Shown: piece after piece, positions 1 to 12,200 of the stretch | Layout: each line of letters begins with the position of its first letter | How positions within the stretch are numbered: position 1 is the stretch's first letter | DNA from: Camellia lanceoleosa | Taxonomy: Eukaryota; Streptophyta; Magnoliopsida; Ericales; Theaceae | Reading direction: 5' to 3' | DNA length: 64,000 nt | Assembly (NCBI GenBank): GCA_025200525.1 | Contig: JANUSC010000383.1 | Location: forward strand, 1-64,000 | Position numbers and translations under genes: made by a program | Notes under the pieces: model-generated | The model's database searches: none | What the model was told of the DNA's origin: nothing | Seen by the model: the letters and a program-made list of their open reading frames with translations, nothing else

Positions 1-689
1 GTTTGCTAGGAAGGCAACCGAGAAAGTTGCTCTCATCCTAAAAGAGGGTAGTTATGGCCCAAAGCCGAAATATAGAAAGTTATACCGATTTATAGGGAGG
101 GGACAACCTTGTTCTTTGAAGTGGAGCAATCGAGGTTCCAGAAGATCTCACTCTAGGCAAGATTTGTGGATGAAAGTTCGGTAAGAGGGTCAAGAGCCTC
201 CGAGGTTCTTTGGGCCTCGAGAAAGTTATTGGAGGATTGGGGAGTGGCGTGCCGGGTTAGTTTTATCGCCACAACTTTTGGGGATCCTGCTATGTGTTCC
301 AAGACCATACCATAGTGTAGGTGTTGTGGAGACACCATGGGAAAAGGAGGCTGAAGTCCACTCCAAATATCCCGGATTAATTCGAGCATGCTTAATGTAT
401 ATTTCAGATTGTAAATGTTTCTATGTTTTTGTATTAAAAAAGCCAGAAAGATATAAGGCTATTGATCATGTGTTGTTATGTCTCGTTGTTAATCTAAGCT
501 TGAGGTTGTGAAAGGAAAATGAATTGCTATGGATGTGTTAATCCAAATGTTTAAAATGGAAAATTATTACCTTGGAGAATAATGATAATAGAACTCCGAT
601 AAATGTTGGTTGAACATAATTTTGTAATTACATAATGTTGTAGAAGCCAATGACCATTTTGCTAGAACACTTTTGTTGGTGAGTTATTC

Positions 690-708
690 AAATTTCGGGA
701 CGAAATTT
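690..708 (+). promoter_or_regulatory. Perfect inverted repeat next to the polypurine tract (element A)
   Basis: AAATTTCG-GGA-CGAAATTT: two perfect 8-bp arms around 3 bp, directly upstream of the polypurine tract. A decayed copy sits at the same place in E2 (about 40902-40918, minus strand). Plant Tekay-like gypsy elements commonly carry this palindrome before the tract. Its role in second-strand priming is not established by the sequence. Confidence 0.7.
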
Positions 709-721
709 CATGGTGGGAGGT
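709..721 (+). promoter_or_regulatory. Polypurine tract of element A
   Basis: Purine-rich TGGTGGGAGG immediately before the TGTGACGACC start of LTR A. This is the place where the plus-strand primer of a gypsy element is expected. It is short and contains T, so it is a weak tract by itself; position is the main evidence. Confidence 0.6.
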
Positions 722-2976
722 TGTGACGACCTGTTCCTTTCTTTTTTTCTTTTTTTCTTTTCTTTCTTCGCCTGCTCTCCATGTGCCTTCGCTGGGTTGG
801 AGATCTCGGATGGTTCCCTAGATTGGAGTTCTAGTGTCCTTTTGTTCATGTTAAATTTTGTTTGTTCCGTGAGGGTGCACTGTGAGTTTGGGGTCTTGGG
901 GGCCGGACGGTTGAAACTTTGAGTTGCCAGGACCGCACTTTAGCGGAGCCCTAGGTCAAGACGCAGTGTATTGTACCGCCTCGGAGGGTCGACGAGCCGG
1001 CCAAGCTTGACACCTGAAATTGGCTATCGCCTAAGAGCGACGAAGGAGAAATAACGCACGAGCGCCAACCGGCAAATTCAAACTCTATTTTTGTATTATT
1101 TTGATCCAAATATATCTCTCATTATACTCATCTCCTCTCACTCTAAAAACATATATTTCTCCCCTTCTCTAGAAAACCTCCTAAAACATCTATACACTTT
1201 GATTTTGGAAATTTGTGGGTCAAGATCTTCATCATCTTTCTCTTAATCTTGAAAATCCAAAGCTAGGGCTTCACTTGGGTGGTGGAGATCCAAAGTTTTT
1301 CTCATCTTTGAGGCTAGGGTTTCAACTCATCTTTTCTTCATCAAGCTTTTAAGGTAGGGATTTCTTGAGTTATATATATAGTTTTGCTACTTTGGTGTTG
1401 ATTTACAAATATTCTTAAAGTTTTGTGCTAGATTTTAGATTTTGGTTCAAAATATTGAGAATCTTGAATATGGGTTTGAAATCTCTAACCTTTACTAGTT
1501 CTTGAGGGTTTCTCTATTAAACACATGATGAATGATCATGATGGGGTTTCTTTTAGAAAATGATGAAGTTTTGGCTTTCAATGTTAACCCTAGAAATTGG
1601 GGCTTTTGAAAAATAATGAAGATGTCTTGAAATTATTTATTTTCTTGTATCAAGAGGATGTATGAGAGTTAGTCTCAGCAAATTTCTAGCAAAATTGCAA
1701 CTTTTGATATATGTATATATATCTAAATGGAGGCCCTCTTTATAAATTCTTTTGATAAAAGCATATTTGTGTAGAGTGGTAAAGTGGTGAGTTGTTGAGT
1801 GCCTTAAGTGTTGTAAAATACCTAATTGTAAAGTAACGGAAGTGAAATGAATGATGACATGTTAATCATATTGAAAGTTTGGTCATGACTTAATTAATGT
1901 TGAGGAATTGTTGTGGTGTGTCGAAGACACATGGCTATCACAGGAGATGAGAAAGTGTAATTATGCTGAAGACGCATGGGTATCTTGTGGAAGAACACTG
2001 TAAGGAGGAAATGGAAATGTGATGTTGAATATGGTTATAGACATACTTCTTTTGTTAAATTTAAAAGAATGCTATGAGTTAGTAATTGTTGCATCATATT
2101 CTCTATTGTTTTAAAGTCATCATTGCATATCATGACATGAGTTGAAAAGCATTCATTTTGGAGAAAGATCATTGTAATGAGAACTAATGGAAATGTGTAT
2201 GGGGTAAATACGCTGGTAAGTCCGGATATGGGGTGTAGATGAATTTGATAAGTTAGCTTGAGTGTCCAGGTGAAAGACCCGAAGTCAAAGGCTGGATAGG
2301 TGTCGAGCCTTCCTGCTAGCACCAAGAAAATGACAGCTTGGTAGTGCTCAGAGAGACTACTTGCAAACACCAAATTTAGGATTACCAAAGGTCGATTTAC
2401 CACCTCGTTGATTTAAATATTAAAGTTTGAAATTGATGAGATTGCTAAATATTATTGGGAACATGATGATTTTGAAATCGCATGGAAATAAAATTCTCTT
2501 TCATCATTGGCACTTGCATGGCATTGCATATGCATTTCTTTTTAATGTTGATGGGTTAGCATAATCAGATATACTTTGTGAGGAATCTCTACTGGCTTTA
2601 TGCTCACCCCTATGGGAATTGGTGCAAAGATGTGGTGACCCCTTCCAAGCTAAGGGCGTGGAGATATTTTGAAGAAGAGTACTTCACTCTTATTTTGTTG
2701 TGATATTTGTTGTGCCAAGGGCTAATGTGTTTGGGTCCGAGAGACCATTATGTAACCGGCTATTGCCTTGAACTTGTAAGCCCTTGAGGGGCTTATTTGT
2801 TGTGATTTAATAATTTCTTTTACATGCTATCGGCTCATGCACTAGTTGTCAATAAATGTATAATGGCATGTGGGAATATTTTGTAAATATTGGAACCATG
2901 TAAATGGATTTGGTTAATGTCTCATCTTGAAGTGGGTTGATGTGATAGTTATGTGGGATTATTTTCGGGCGTGACA
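722..2976 (+). mobile_element. LTR A: 3' LTR of a Ty3/gypsy element
   Basis: A 2255-bp LTR with canonical TG...CA ends, starting TGTGACGACC and ending TTCGGGCGTGACA, preceded by a polypurine tract. About 2588-2660 carries the block seen in the other gypsy LTRs of the window (CTACTGG then GCTCACCCC). Downstream it abuts, without a spacer, the RG-rich gag start of minus-strand element B, so element A is nested inside B. The matching upstream target duplication would lie outside the window. No coding capacity is supported. Confidence 0.8.
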
Positions 2977-3428
2977 GCATCTCGCCTCCTAGGCCTACTC
3001 TCGCCACCACCACGCCCTCGGCCCGAGATCCTAATAAAGGTAATGAAGGACATTAGCACATTCACAAATGTGCCGCTTATAACACTTAAGGCCCCTAATG
3101 CATGGACAATCAGAATTCACTCCACGAAGCACATAAACACATAAGCACTTATTTAATTTCGCTTCGATAATGATAGTCCCGAGGCGTTTAGAGTTCCTGC
3201 TAGAAACAAAGATTGATCAAGTGCTTTTCCAACAAGACTCACGAAACCCAAGGATCCAATCAACATCCTATAAACTAAATCCCATACCCAAATAGTCACA
3301 TAAACATGTTATCACATAAGCACATAACATTTCACATAAGTCTCTAACAAGCTTAGACAAACCCATTGTGATACTAATCACTTCCCATGCACTCAAAGTA
3401 TTCTAACCCGATAAGCTCGATACCAAGT
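2977..3428 (-). mobile_element. Element B: gag start and leader (minus strand), cut by element A
   Basis: Reading the minus strand, this runs from the LTR B edge through a ~400-bp leader into an RG-rich gag N-terminus. The gag start is homologous to E2 (which begins MSGRGRGRGRRGRR), but here the ATG has become ATC at 3027-3029, so the start codon is lost. The primer site at 3415-3425 is a decayed copy of the initiator-Met site found in E2 and E3, missing two bases. The remaining body of B is displaced or lost beyond element A. Confidence 0.75.
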
Positions 3429-4405
3429 TGTCACGCCCTCAAAATAATAACATTGAAACCCATCAATTTAGACATGCATTGATATAAGAAATGAACCCTT
3501 TTCATTCATCAAAATAGTTCATTACAAAAATAGTACATGTTAACAACAAAGCGAATGCCCTACTAAGCATAAATTTTCCAAGTTAACACTTGGTTACAAA
3601 AAAGGAGTACTAACTCAAATACACATTAAGCCCTTGGCTTGAATCTACATGTATTACATCGAAAAGATAACAAAACAACAAAAGTCTGTCGCCTCTAGCC
3701 TCACAAGCATGTTGTTGGAGGTGGCATGCTACATGTACCGAAAAATGATGTCCCATAAAGGGTGAGCCACGGCCCACAGAAATACACTAAACCAAATATG
3801 AACAATGACTAAAAGATTAGCAAAGGATAGATGGTCAACACGTATACATCCACATATATCACATTCGTTTCATGACATTAAGCCCATGTTACATTTCATT
3901 TCCATTTCTTTCAACTTTGAGTTTGAAAACACGGCTCGTAATCTCCAAATAACTTAATGAGGTTTAAACTCATCTTTAAAACACTTTCACATTCATGATG
4001 GATACACATTTTAATCGTATCAATAACACATAAACCACTTCCACATTTCTCAAATAATACACATAGTAGTGTCAGACACGAAACCAAACATTCCCATATC
4101 GCTTTCCAATAATACACATTGTAGTGTTGTATTAATGAAACAAAACACTTCTATTTCGCAATGATACACATTGTAGTGTCAGATCACTCACACACAAAAT
4201 CCGGTTTAGAGGTACAAATTTCTTTCCAATAAACCGTGAGTATGTTTCTTTCTCCTTCCACACAAACAATGTATATAAACAAATATCATATACAATCAAT
4301 CAATACATAAAGTTAATGTATTATTCCAATCGCTATATTCAATAGCACATTCAACTCCATTAGTTTTAGTTTGCCTAATCATCATGCAATGTCTACAACA
4401 ATCAA

Positions 4406-4426
4406 GACTATCCTCCACCGATAGCC
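4406..4426 (-). other. Conserved LTR hairpin (copy in LTR B)
   Basis: In LTR sense the sequence is GGCTATC-N7-GATAGTC, a 7-bp stem with one G-U pair and a GGTGGAG loop. Counterparts occur in C, D, E2 and F. Confidence 0.7.
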
Positions 4427-4695
4427 CAAAGCAGTTATTTCTAAATAGAAAATAAATGCACCAAATGGATATATAATCAACATTTCAACTTGGTGAGCAA
4501 TAATTAAATTCGACTACACCCTTTAATTCCATACATCTTCAATTTCACTTTCAATGCAATTTTCATTTCTCCAAATTAATTATACCAATTAATTTAACTA
4601 TGTAATTAGGACATTTCCCATAATTAACATAAAAACCCTAAGGTTCCATTTTCTTCAATAGATCATTATTAATCTCATTTCTTTCTATGCCAAAC

Positions 4696-4772
4696 ATGCA
4701 TATAGATTTATATAAACAAAATCCCAACTTTTATAAAATTACACAAAAGCCCCAAACTTTCACAAAATTACC
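4696..4772 (+). repeat. Left copy of direct duplication flanking a satellite block
   Basis: Starts ATGCATATAGATTTATATAA and ends CACAAAATTACC. It matches 5269-5343 with two substitutions and a 2-bp deletion by eye. It lies inside LTR B immediately left of a satellite block. Confidence 0.9.
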
Positions 4773-5268
4773 ATTTAACTTCCATTTTTATTTTTATTCA
4801 ATTCTATTTTTCTATTTAACTTCATTTTTTATTTAATTTCCAAATAGAACGTTAAGGTATAGTGGTTTCTTGAATGAACTATTGAATGAACTTCCATTGT
4901 TAATTTTTATTCCACTTCCATTTTTATTTTTATTCAACTTCAATTTTTATTTTTATTCAATTTCCATTTCTGTTCAACTTCTTTTTTTCTTTAATTTCCT
5001 TTTCCATTCAACTTCTTTTTTATATTTATACAACATCCATTTTCATTTTTATGCAACTTACATTTTTATTCGCCTTTTCTGCTCAACTATATTTTTTATT
5101 TACTTTCCAAATAGATCGTTAAGTTATAGTGGTTTCTGAATGAACTTCCATTTTTATTCGGCCTTTTCTATTCAACTACATTTTTTTATTTACTTTCCAA
5201 ATAGATCGTTAAGTTATAGTGATTCCTTGAATGAACTTCAATTGTTGAATAAATGGAAGTTGCATAAA
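4773..5268 (+). repeat. Satellite block inside LTR B
   Basis: About 496 bp of the same A+T-rich satellite as the large arrays, with three core copies (TAAGTTATAGTGG or TAAGGTATAGTGG type) and TTCAACTTCCATTTTTA-like modules. It interrupts LTR B and is absent from LTRs C, D, E2 and F at the homologous place. It is bracketed by a direct duplication of ~76 bp. Translations rich in F, N and S from this block are low-complexity and not genes. Confidence 0.9.
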
Positions 5269-5343
5269 ATGCATATAGATTTATATAAACAAAACCCCAA
5301 CTTTTGTAAAATTACAAAAGCCCCAAACTTTCACAAAATTACC
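5269..5343 (+). repeat. Right copy of direct duplication flanking a satellite block
   Basis: Near-identical to 4696-4772, at the right edge of the satellite block; LTR B sequence continues from here without loss. Confidence 0.9.
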
Positions 5344-6202
5344 AAACCAACCCCAACATATTAAAATGCCAAAATTCAAAGGCAAAGCTCATGAGAAGGA
5401 GTAGGATATCCCTACCTCGGTTAGAGCTCAATGGAGAAGAAGACCAAAACCCAAGTGCTCCAAACTCTAAACCTTTCGAATCAAAACGAAGCCCTCAATG
5501 ATCAACACAACTATTACAAAGGGCGAAGGAAAGAAGAACACTCTAACTAGATCAAACCCTAGATAGAAGGGAGATTCTAGAGAGAGAAGCTCTCAAAATC
5601 AATTTTGGGAAAGTAAGAGAGAGAAAAGAAAAGTGAAAAGTGATTCAAAATGCCTAATCGCTATCTCGATATACGACAGTGTCCGCTGACGAAAACACAA
5701 TGCTCGAAAGATCAAGAACAAAAACGGGTCCGCCGAAAGCCAAGACACAGAGAAAGCACATCCGCCGAAGGCTAAACCAGTCCGCTGAGCGAGATTCTCC
5801 CCAAAGACTTTCACAAACGAACACTACCCGCTGAAGCGCCTAAAGATCCGCCGAAAGAACTCGCCGAAAGCGTAAGAAATCTTCGAAGGAAAACACACTC
5901 AGAAGTTTTGCAGGCACGAATACTAGGGAGGTAAACTCCGCCGAAGGCAATAAGGTCCGCCGAACGACAACCAAAGACCAAAATCCGCCGAGCACGTAAT
6001 GACCCGCCGAAAGCATAACACCAAAATTCGGGCAACAACACTAGAGGCCAAAACTCAACCTACCTGCTCACAACACGCCCAACACATCCTAAAACTCAAT
6101 CATAAGGAATTAAAGGATGACAACAAGATAAACAACCACCAACTCCACGGAATCGAGTCCGTATTACAATAGTTATAGAAAGGGAAAACCGGGATTGCTA
6201 TA

Positions 6203-9200
6203 GTTAAGGTATAGTGGTTTTTTGAATGAACCTTTTTTATTTAATTTCCAAATAGATCGTTAAGGTATAGTGGTTTCTTGAATGAACTTACATTGTTAAT
6301 TTTATGCAACTTCCATTTTTATTTTTATTCAATATCCTTTTTTATTCAAATGCCTTTTTCTATTTAACTTTCTTTTTTCTTTGATTTCCAAATAGATCGC
6401 TAAGGTATAGTGGTTTCTTGAATGAACTTCCATTTTAATTTTAGGCAACTTCCATTTTTATTCGATTTCTTTTTCTATTCAACTTCATTTTTTTATTTAA
6501 TTTCCAAATTGATCGTTAACGTATAGTGGTTTCTTGAATGAACATCCACTTTTAATTTTATGCAACTCCCACTTTTATTTTTGTTCGACTTTCCTTTTTA
6601 TTCAATTTCCTTTTCTATTCAACTTCCTTTTTTATTTAATTTCCAAATAGATCGTAAAGGTATAGTGGTTTCTTAAATGAACTTTCATTGTTAATTTTAT
6701 GCAACTTCCATTTTTAATTTTATGCAACTTCTATTTTTATTTTTATTGAACTTCCATTTTTATTCGATTTCTTTTTTTATTTTTATTCAACTTCCGTTTT
6801 TATTTAAAGAAACCACTATACTTAACGATCTATTTGGAAATTAAATAAAAAGGAAGTTGAATAGAAAGAATTGAATAAAATGGAAGTTGACTGTAATAAA
6901 ATCGAAGTTCATTCTCGAAACTACTATACCTTAATCTAATTATTTTGAAATTGAATAGAAAAGGAAGTTGAATGGAAAAGAAAATTGAATAAAAATGGAA
7001 GTTGAATAAAAATAAAATGGAAGTTGCATAAAATTAAAAATGGATGTTTCATAAAATTAAAAATTGATCGTTAAGGTATTGTGGTTTCTAGAATGAACTT
7101 CTATTGTTAATTTTATGCAACTTCCATTTTTATTTTATTCGACTTCCATTTTTGTTCAATTTGCTTTTTTATTAAATTTCTTTTTCTATTCAACTTTCTA
7201 TTTTTTTTTAATTTACAAATAAATCGTTAAGGTATAGTGGTTTCTTGAATGAACTTCCATTTTTAATTATACACAACTTCCAGTTTTATTTTTATTCAAC
7301 TTCCATTTTTATTCAATTTGTTTTTCTATCTATATTCCTTTTCTATTTAATTTCCACATAGATCGTTAATGTATAATGGTTTCTTGAATTAACTTCCATT
7401 GTTAATTTTATGCAACTTCCATTTTTATTTTTATGCAACTTCCATTTTTATTCAACTCTCTTTTCTATTCAACTTCCTTTTTTATTTAATTTCGAAATAG
7501 ATCGTTAAGTTATAGTGGTTTCTGGAATGAACTTCCAATTTTATTTTTATTCAACCTCTAGTTTTATCCAATTTCCTTTTGTATTCAATTTCCTTTTTTA
7601 TTTAATTTTTAAATAATTCATTAAGGTATAGTGGTTTCTTGAATGAACTTCCATTTTTATTCAATTTCTTTTTCTATTCAACTTCATTTTTTATTTAATT
7701 TCCAAATAGATCGTTAAGGTATAGTGATTTTTTGAATAAACTTCCATTTTTAATTATATGCAACTTCTATTTTTATTTTTATTCAACTTCAATTTTTATT
7801 CAATTTCCTTTTCTATTCAACTTCCATTTTTATTCAATTTCCTTTTCTATTTAACTTCCATTTTTTTATTTAATTTCCAAATAGACCGCTAAGGTACAGT
7901 GGTTTCTTGAATGAACTTGCATTTTCAATTTTGATGTAGTAAAGATTTTTATGCAATTTCCATGTTTCTTCAACGTCCTTTTTTATTTAATTTCTAAATA
8001 GATCGTTAGGGTACAGTAGTTTATTGAATTAACTTCCATTGTTAATTTTATGCAACTTCCATTTTTGTTTTTATTCAATTTCCTTTTCTATTCAACGTCC
8101 TTTTTTATTTAATTTCCAAATAGATCGTTAAGGTATAGTGGTTTCTTGAATTAACATCAATTTTATTCAACTTCTATTTTTATTCAATTTCCTTTTTTTA
8201 TTCAATTTCCTTTTCTATTCAACTTCCTTTTTTATTGAATTTCCAAATAGATCATTAAGTATAGTGGTTTCTTGAATAAACTTCAATTTTTAATTATATG
8301 TAACTTCCATTTATATTTTTATTCAATTTCCATTTTTATTCAACTTCATTTTTTATTCAGCTTCTATTTTTATTCAATTTTTTTTTGTATTGAACTTCTT
8401 TTTTTATTTAATTTCCAAATAGATCGTTAAGGTATAGTGGTTTCTTCAATGAACTTCAATTGTTAATTTTATGCAACTTCCATTTTTATTCAATTTCCTT
8501 CTCTATTCAACTTCTTTTTTTGTTTAATTTCCAAATAGATCGTTAAGGAATAGTGGTTTCTTAAATGAACTTACATTGTTAATTTTATGCAACTTCCATT
8601 TTTATTTTTATTCAATTTCCATTTTTATTCAACTTTCTTTTTTATGTAACTTTCATTTTTATTTTTATTCAACTTCCATTTTTATTCAATTTCCTATTAT
8701 ATTCAACTTACTTTTTTATTTAATTTCCAAATAGATCGTTAAGGTATATTGGTTTCTTAAATGAACTTACATTGTTAATTTTATGTAACTTCCATTTTTA
8801 TTTTTATGTAACTTCCATTTTTATTCAACTTTCTTTTTTATGCAACTTCCATTTTTATTTTTTATTCAATTTCCTATTATATTCAACTTCATTTTTTTAT
8901 TTACTTTCCAAATATATCGCTAAGGTATAATGGTTTCTTGAATTAACTTCCATTGTTAATTTTATGCAACTTCCATTTTTATTTTTATTCAACTTTAATT
9001 TTTATTCAATTTCCTTTTTTATTCAACTTTCTTTTTTATTTAATTTCCAAATAGATCGTTACGGTATAGTAGTTTATTAGATGAACTTCAATTTTTAATT
9101 TTATTCAACTTTCTTTTTTTATTTAATTTCCAAATAGATCACTAAGGTAGAGTAGTTTCTTGAATGAACTTCTATTTTATTTTTATTCAACTTCATTTTT

Positions 9201-12200
9201 AATTTTATGCAACTTCCACTTTTACTTTTATTCAAGTTCCATTTTTATTCAATTCGATTCTCTATTCAACTTCCATTTTATTTAATTTCCTTTTCTATTC
9301 AACTTCCTTTTTATTTGATTTCCAAATAGATCGTTAAGGTAGAGTGGTTTCTTGAATAAAAATAAAAATTGAAGTTCATTCAATAAACCACTATACTTTA
9401 ACGATCAACTTCCTTTTTTATTTAATTTCCAAATAGATCGTTAAGTTATAGTGGTTTCTTAAATGAACTTCCATTTTTAATTTCATGCAACTTCCATTTT
9501 TATTCAACTTCCTTTTTTACTTAATTTCCAAATAGATCGTTAAGGTATAGTGGTTTTTTGAATTAACTTCCATTGTTAATTTTATGCAACTTCCATTTTT
9601 ATTTTTATTTAACTTCCATTTTTATTTTTATCCAATTTCCTTTTGTATTCAACTTCCTTTTTTATTTAATTTCCAAATAGATCGTTAAGGTATAGTGGTT
9701 TCTTCATTGAACTTCGATTTTTATTTTTATTCAATTTTCTTTTTTATTCAACTTCCTTTTATATTTAATTTCCAAATAGATTGTTAAGGTATAGTGGTTT
9801 GTTGAATGAACTTCAATTTTTAATTTTATTCAACTTCAATTGTTAATTTTATGTAACTTCCATTTTTATTTTTATTCAACTTTCATTTTTATTCAATTTC
9901 CTTTTCTATTCAACTTCATTTTTTATTTAATTTCCAAACTGATCGTTAAGGTATAGTGGTTTCTTGAATGAACTTCCATTTTTAAATTTAGACAACTTCC
10001 ATTTTTATTTTTATTCGGTTTCCATTTTTATTCAATTTCTTTTTTTATTCAACTTCTTTTTTATTTAATTTCCAAATAATTCGTTAAGGTATAGTAGTTT
10101 CTTTAATGAACTTCCATTTTTAATTTTATGCAACTTCCTTTTTTATTTTTATTCAACTTCCATTTTTATTCAATTTCCCTTTCTATTCAACTGTCTTTTT
10201 TTATTTAATTTCCATTTTTATTTTTATTCAATTTCCTTTTCTATTCAACGTCCTTTTTTATTTAATTTCCAAATAGATCGTTAAGGCATAGATCATTAAG
10301 GTATGGTAGTTTCTTGAATGAACTTCCATTGTTAATTTTATGCTTACATTTTTAATTTTATGCAACTTCCTTTTTTATTCAACTTCGTTTTTTATTTAAT
10401 TTTCAAATAGACCGTTAAGGTATAGTGGTTTTTTGAATGAACTTCCATTTTTAATTTTATGCAACTTCCATTTTTAATTTTATGCAACTTCCATTTTTAT
10501 TTTTATTCAACTTCTATTTTTATTTTTATTCAACTTCTTTCTCTATTCAACTTCCTTTTTTTATTTAATTTCCAAATAGATTATTAAGGTATAGTGGTTT
10601 CTTGAAAGAACTTTGATTTTTAATTTTATGCAACTTCTATTTATATTTGTATTTAACTTCTATTTATATTCAATTTCATTTTTTATTCAACTACCTTTTT
10701 TGTTAAATTTCCAAATAGATTGTTAAGATATAGTGGTTTCTTGAATGAACTTCCATTTTTAATGTTATGCAACTTCCATTTTTAATTTTATGCAACTTTC
10801 ATTTTTATTTTTATTCAACTTCCATTTTTATTCAATTTCCCTTTCTCAACTTCATTTTTTATTTAATTTCCGAATTGATCGGTAAGGTATAGTGGTTTCT
10901 TGAATTAACTTCCATTGTTAATTTTATTGAACTTATATTTTTATTTGTATTCGACTTCCATTTTTATTTAATTTCCTTTTCTATTCAACTTCATTTTTTT
11001 ATTTACTTTCCAAATAGATCGCTAAGGTATAGTAGTTTCTTGAAAGAACTTCCATTGTAAGTTTTACGCAACTTTCATTTTTATCCAATTTACGTTTCTA
11101 TTCAACTACCTTTTTTGTTAAATTTCCTTATCTTTTCAACTTCTCTTTTTATTTTTATTTATCTTGCATTTTTATTCAATTTCCTTTTCTATTCAACTAC
11201 CATTTTTATTTAATTTCCTTTTCTAAACTTCATTTTCTATTTAACTTCCTTTTTTATTTACTTTCCAAATAGATCGTTAAGGTATAGTGATTTATTGAAT
11301 GAACTTCGATTTTTATTTTATGCAACTTCCATTTTTATTCTTATTCAACTTCCATTTTTATTGAGTTTCCTTTTCTACTCAACTTTCTTTTTTATTTAAT
11401 TTCCAAATCGGTCGTTAAGGTATAGTAGTTTCATGAATGAACTTCCATTGTTAATTTTATGCAATTTCCATTTTTATTCAACTTCCATTTTTATTCAATT
11501 TCCTATTCTATTCAACTTCATTTTTTTATTTACTTTCCAAATAGATCGTTAAAATATAGTGGTTTTTTGAATAAACTTCCCTTTTTATTCAATTTCCTTT
11601 TTTATTCAACTTCCATTTTTATTCAATTTCCTATTCTGTTCAACTTCATTTTTTTATTTACTTTCCAAATAGATCGTTAAGGTACAGTAGTTTCTTGAAT
11701 GAACTTCAATTTTTAATTTTATGCAACTTCCATTTTTATTTTTATTCAACTACCTTTTTTATTTTAATTTCCAAATAATTCATTAAGGTATATTAGTTTC
11801 TTGAATGAACTTCCATTTTTATTTAATTTTTTATTTTTATTCAACTACCATTTTTAATTAATTTCTTTTTTATTCAATTTCTTTTTTTATTCAACTTCCT
11901 CGCTTTTATTTAATTTCCAAATAGATTGCATAAAATTAATTTCTATTCAATTTCCATTTCTATTCAACATCCTTTTTATTTAATTTCTTTTTCTTGAATC
12001 AACTTTCGTTGTTAATTTTATGGAACTTCCATTTTATTTCTATTCAACTTCCATTTTTAATTTTATTCAACTTTCTTTTTTTATTTTTATTTAACTTCCA
12101 TTTTTATTTAATTTTGTTTTCTATTCAACTTTCTTTTCTATTTAAATTCCAAATAGATCGTTATGGTATAGTGGTTTCTTGAATGAACTTCCATTTTTAT

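Larger units (their letters stand above)
1..721 (+). pseudogene. Element A: decayed 3' end of Ty3/gypsy pol (integrase C-terminus)
   Basis: Fragment of a retrotransposon polyprotein on the plus strand. About 172-235 resembles, across frames, the plant gypsy integrase C-terminal stretch RFGKRGKLSPRFxGPFE. At 333-387 the reading VETPWEKEAEVHSKYPGL matches the end of the chromodomain-like tail (ATWE...MR.KYPHLF) seen in the other two elements of this window. The segment runs straight into a palindrome, a purine tract and LTR A, the expected order at the 3' end of a gypsy element. Frameshifts and stops break it everywhere. Bases 1-170 do not resemble a pol domain I recognise. The rest of the element lies left of the window. 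Gypsy origin is well supported; the Tekay assignment is inferred. Confidence 0.7.
3429..6202 (-). mobile_element. LTR B: 5' LTR of minus-strand element B, TATAGC-type
   Basis: Homologous to LTRs C, D, E2 and F. In its own orientation it begins TATAGCAATCC (6202) and ends GGGCGTGACA (3429). At 2774 bp it is longer than its relatives (1851-2163 bp), mainly because of a satellite block at 4773-5268 with a flanking duplication. It retains the conserved hairpin (4406-4426), the shared CTGGGC/GCTCACCC block (~3700-3785) and a decayed GC-rich palindrome cluster (~5677-6013) in which most sites read CGGCGG instead of CGAGCGG. The triple-hairpin module near 4200 is largely lost. It is one of the most diverged copies, so probably old. 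Confidence 0.85.

Noticed and set aside
2035..2403. A 122-codon minus-strand frame inside LTR A
   Set aside because: It lies within an LTR, has no recognisable domain, and covers the region next to the shared LTR block; a chance frame.
4870..5364. Open frames rich in F, L, N, S and Y (also throughout 11459-13456, 21957-28125 and 35723-40314)
   Set aside because: These are the satellite modules read in frame; the same words recur in every array, on both strands, with no start context or domain.
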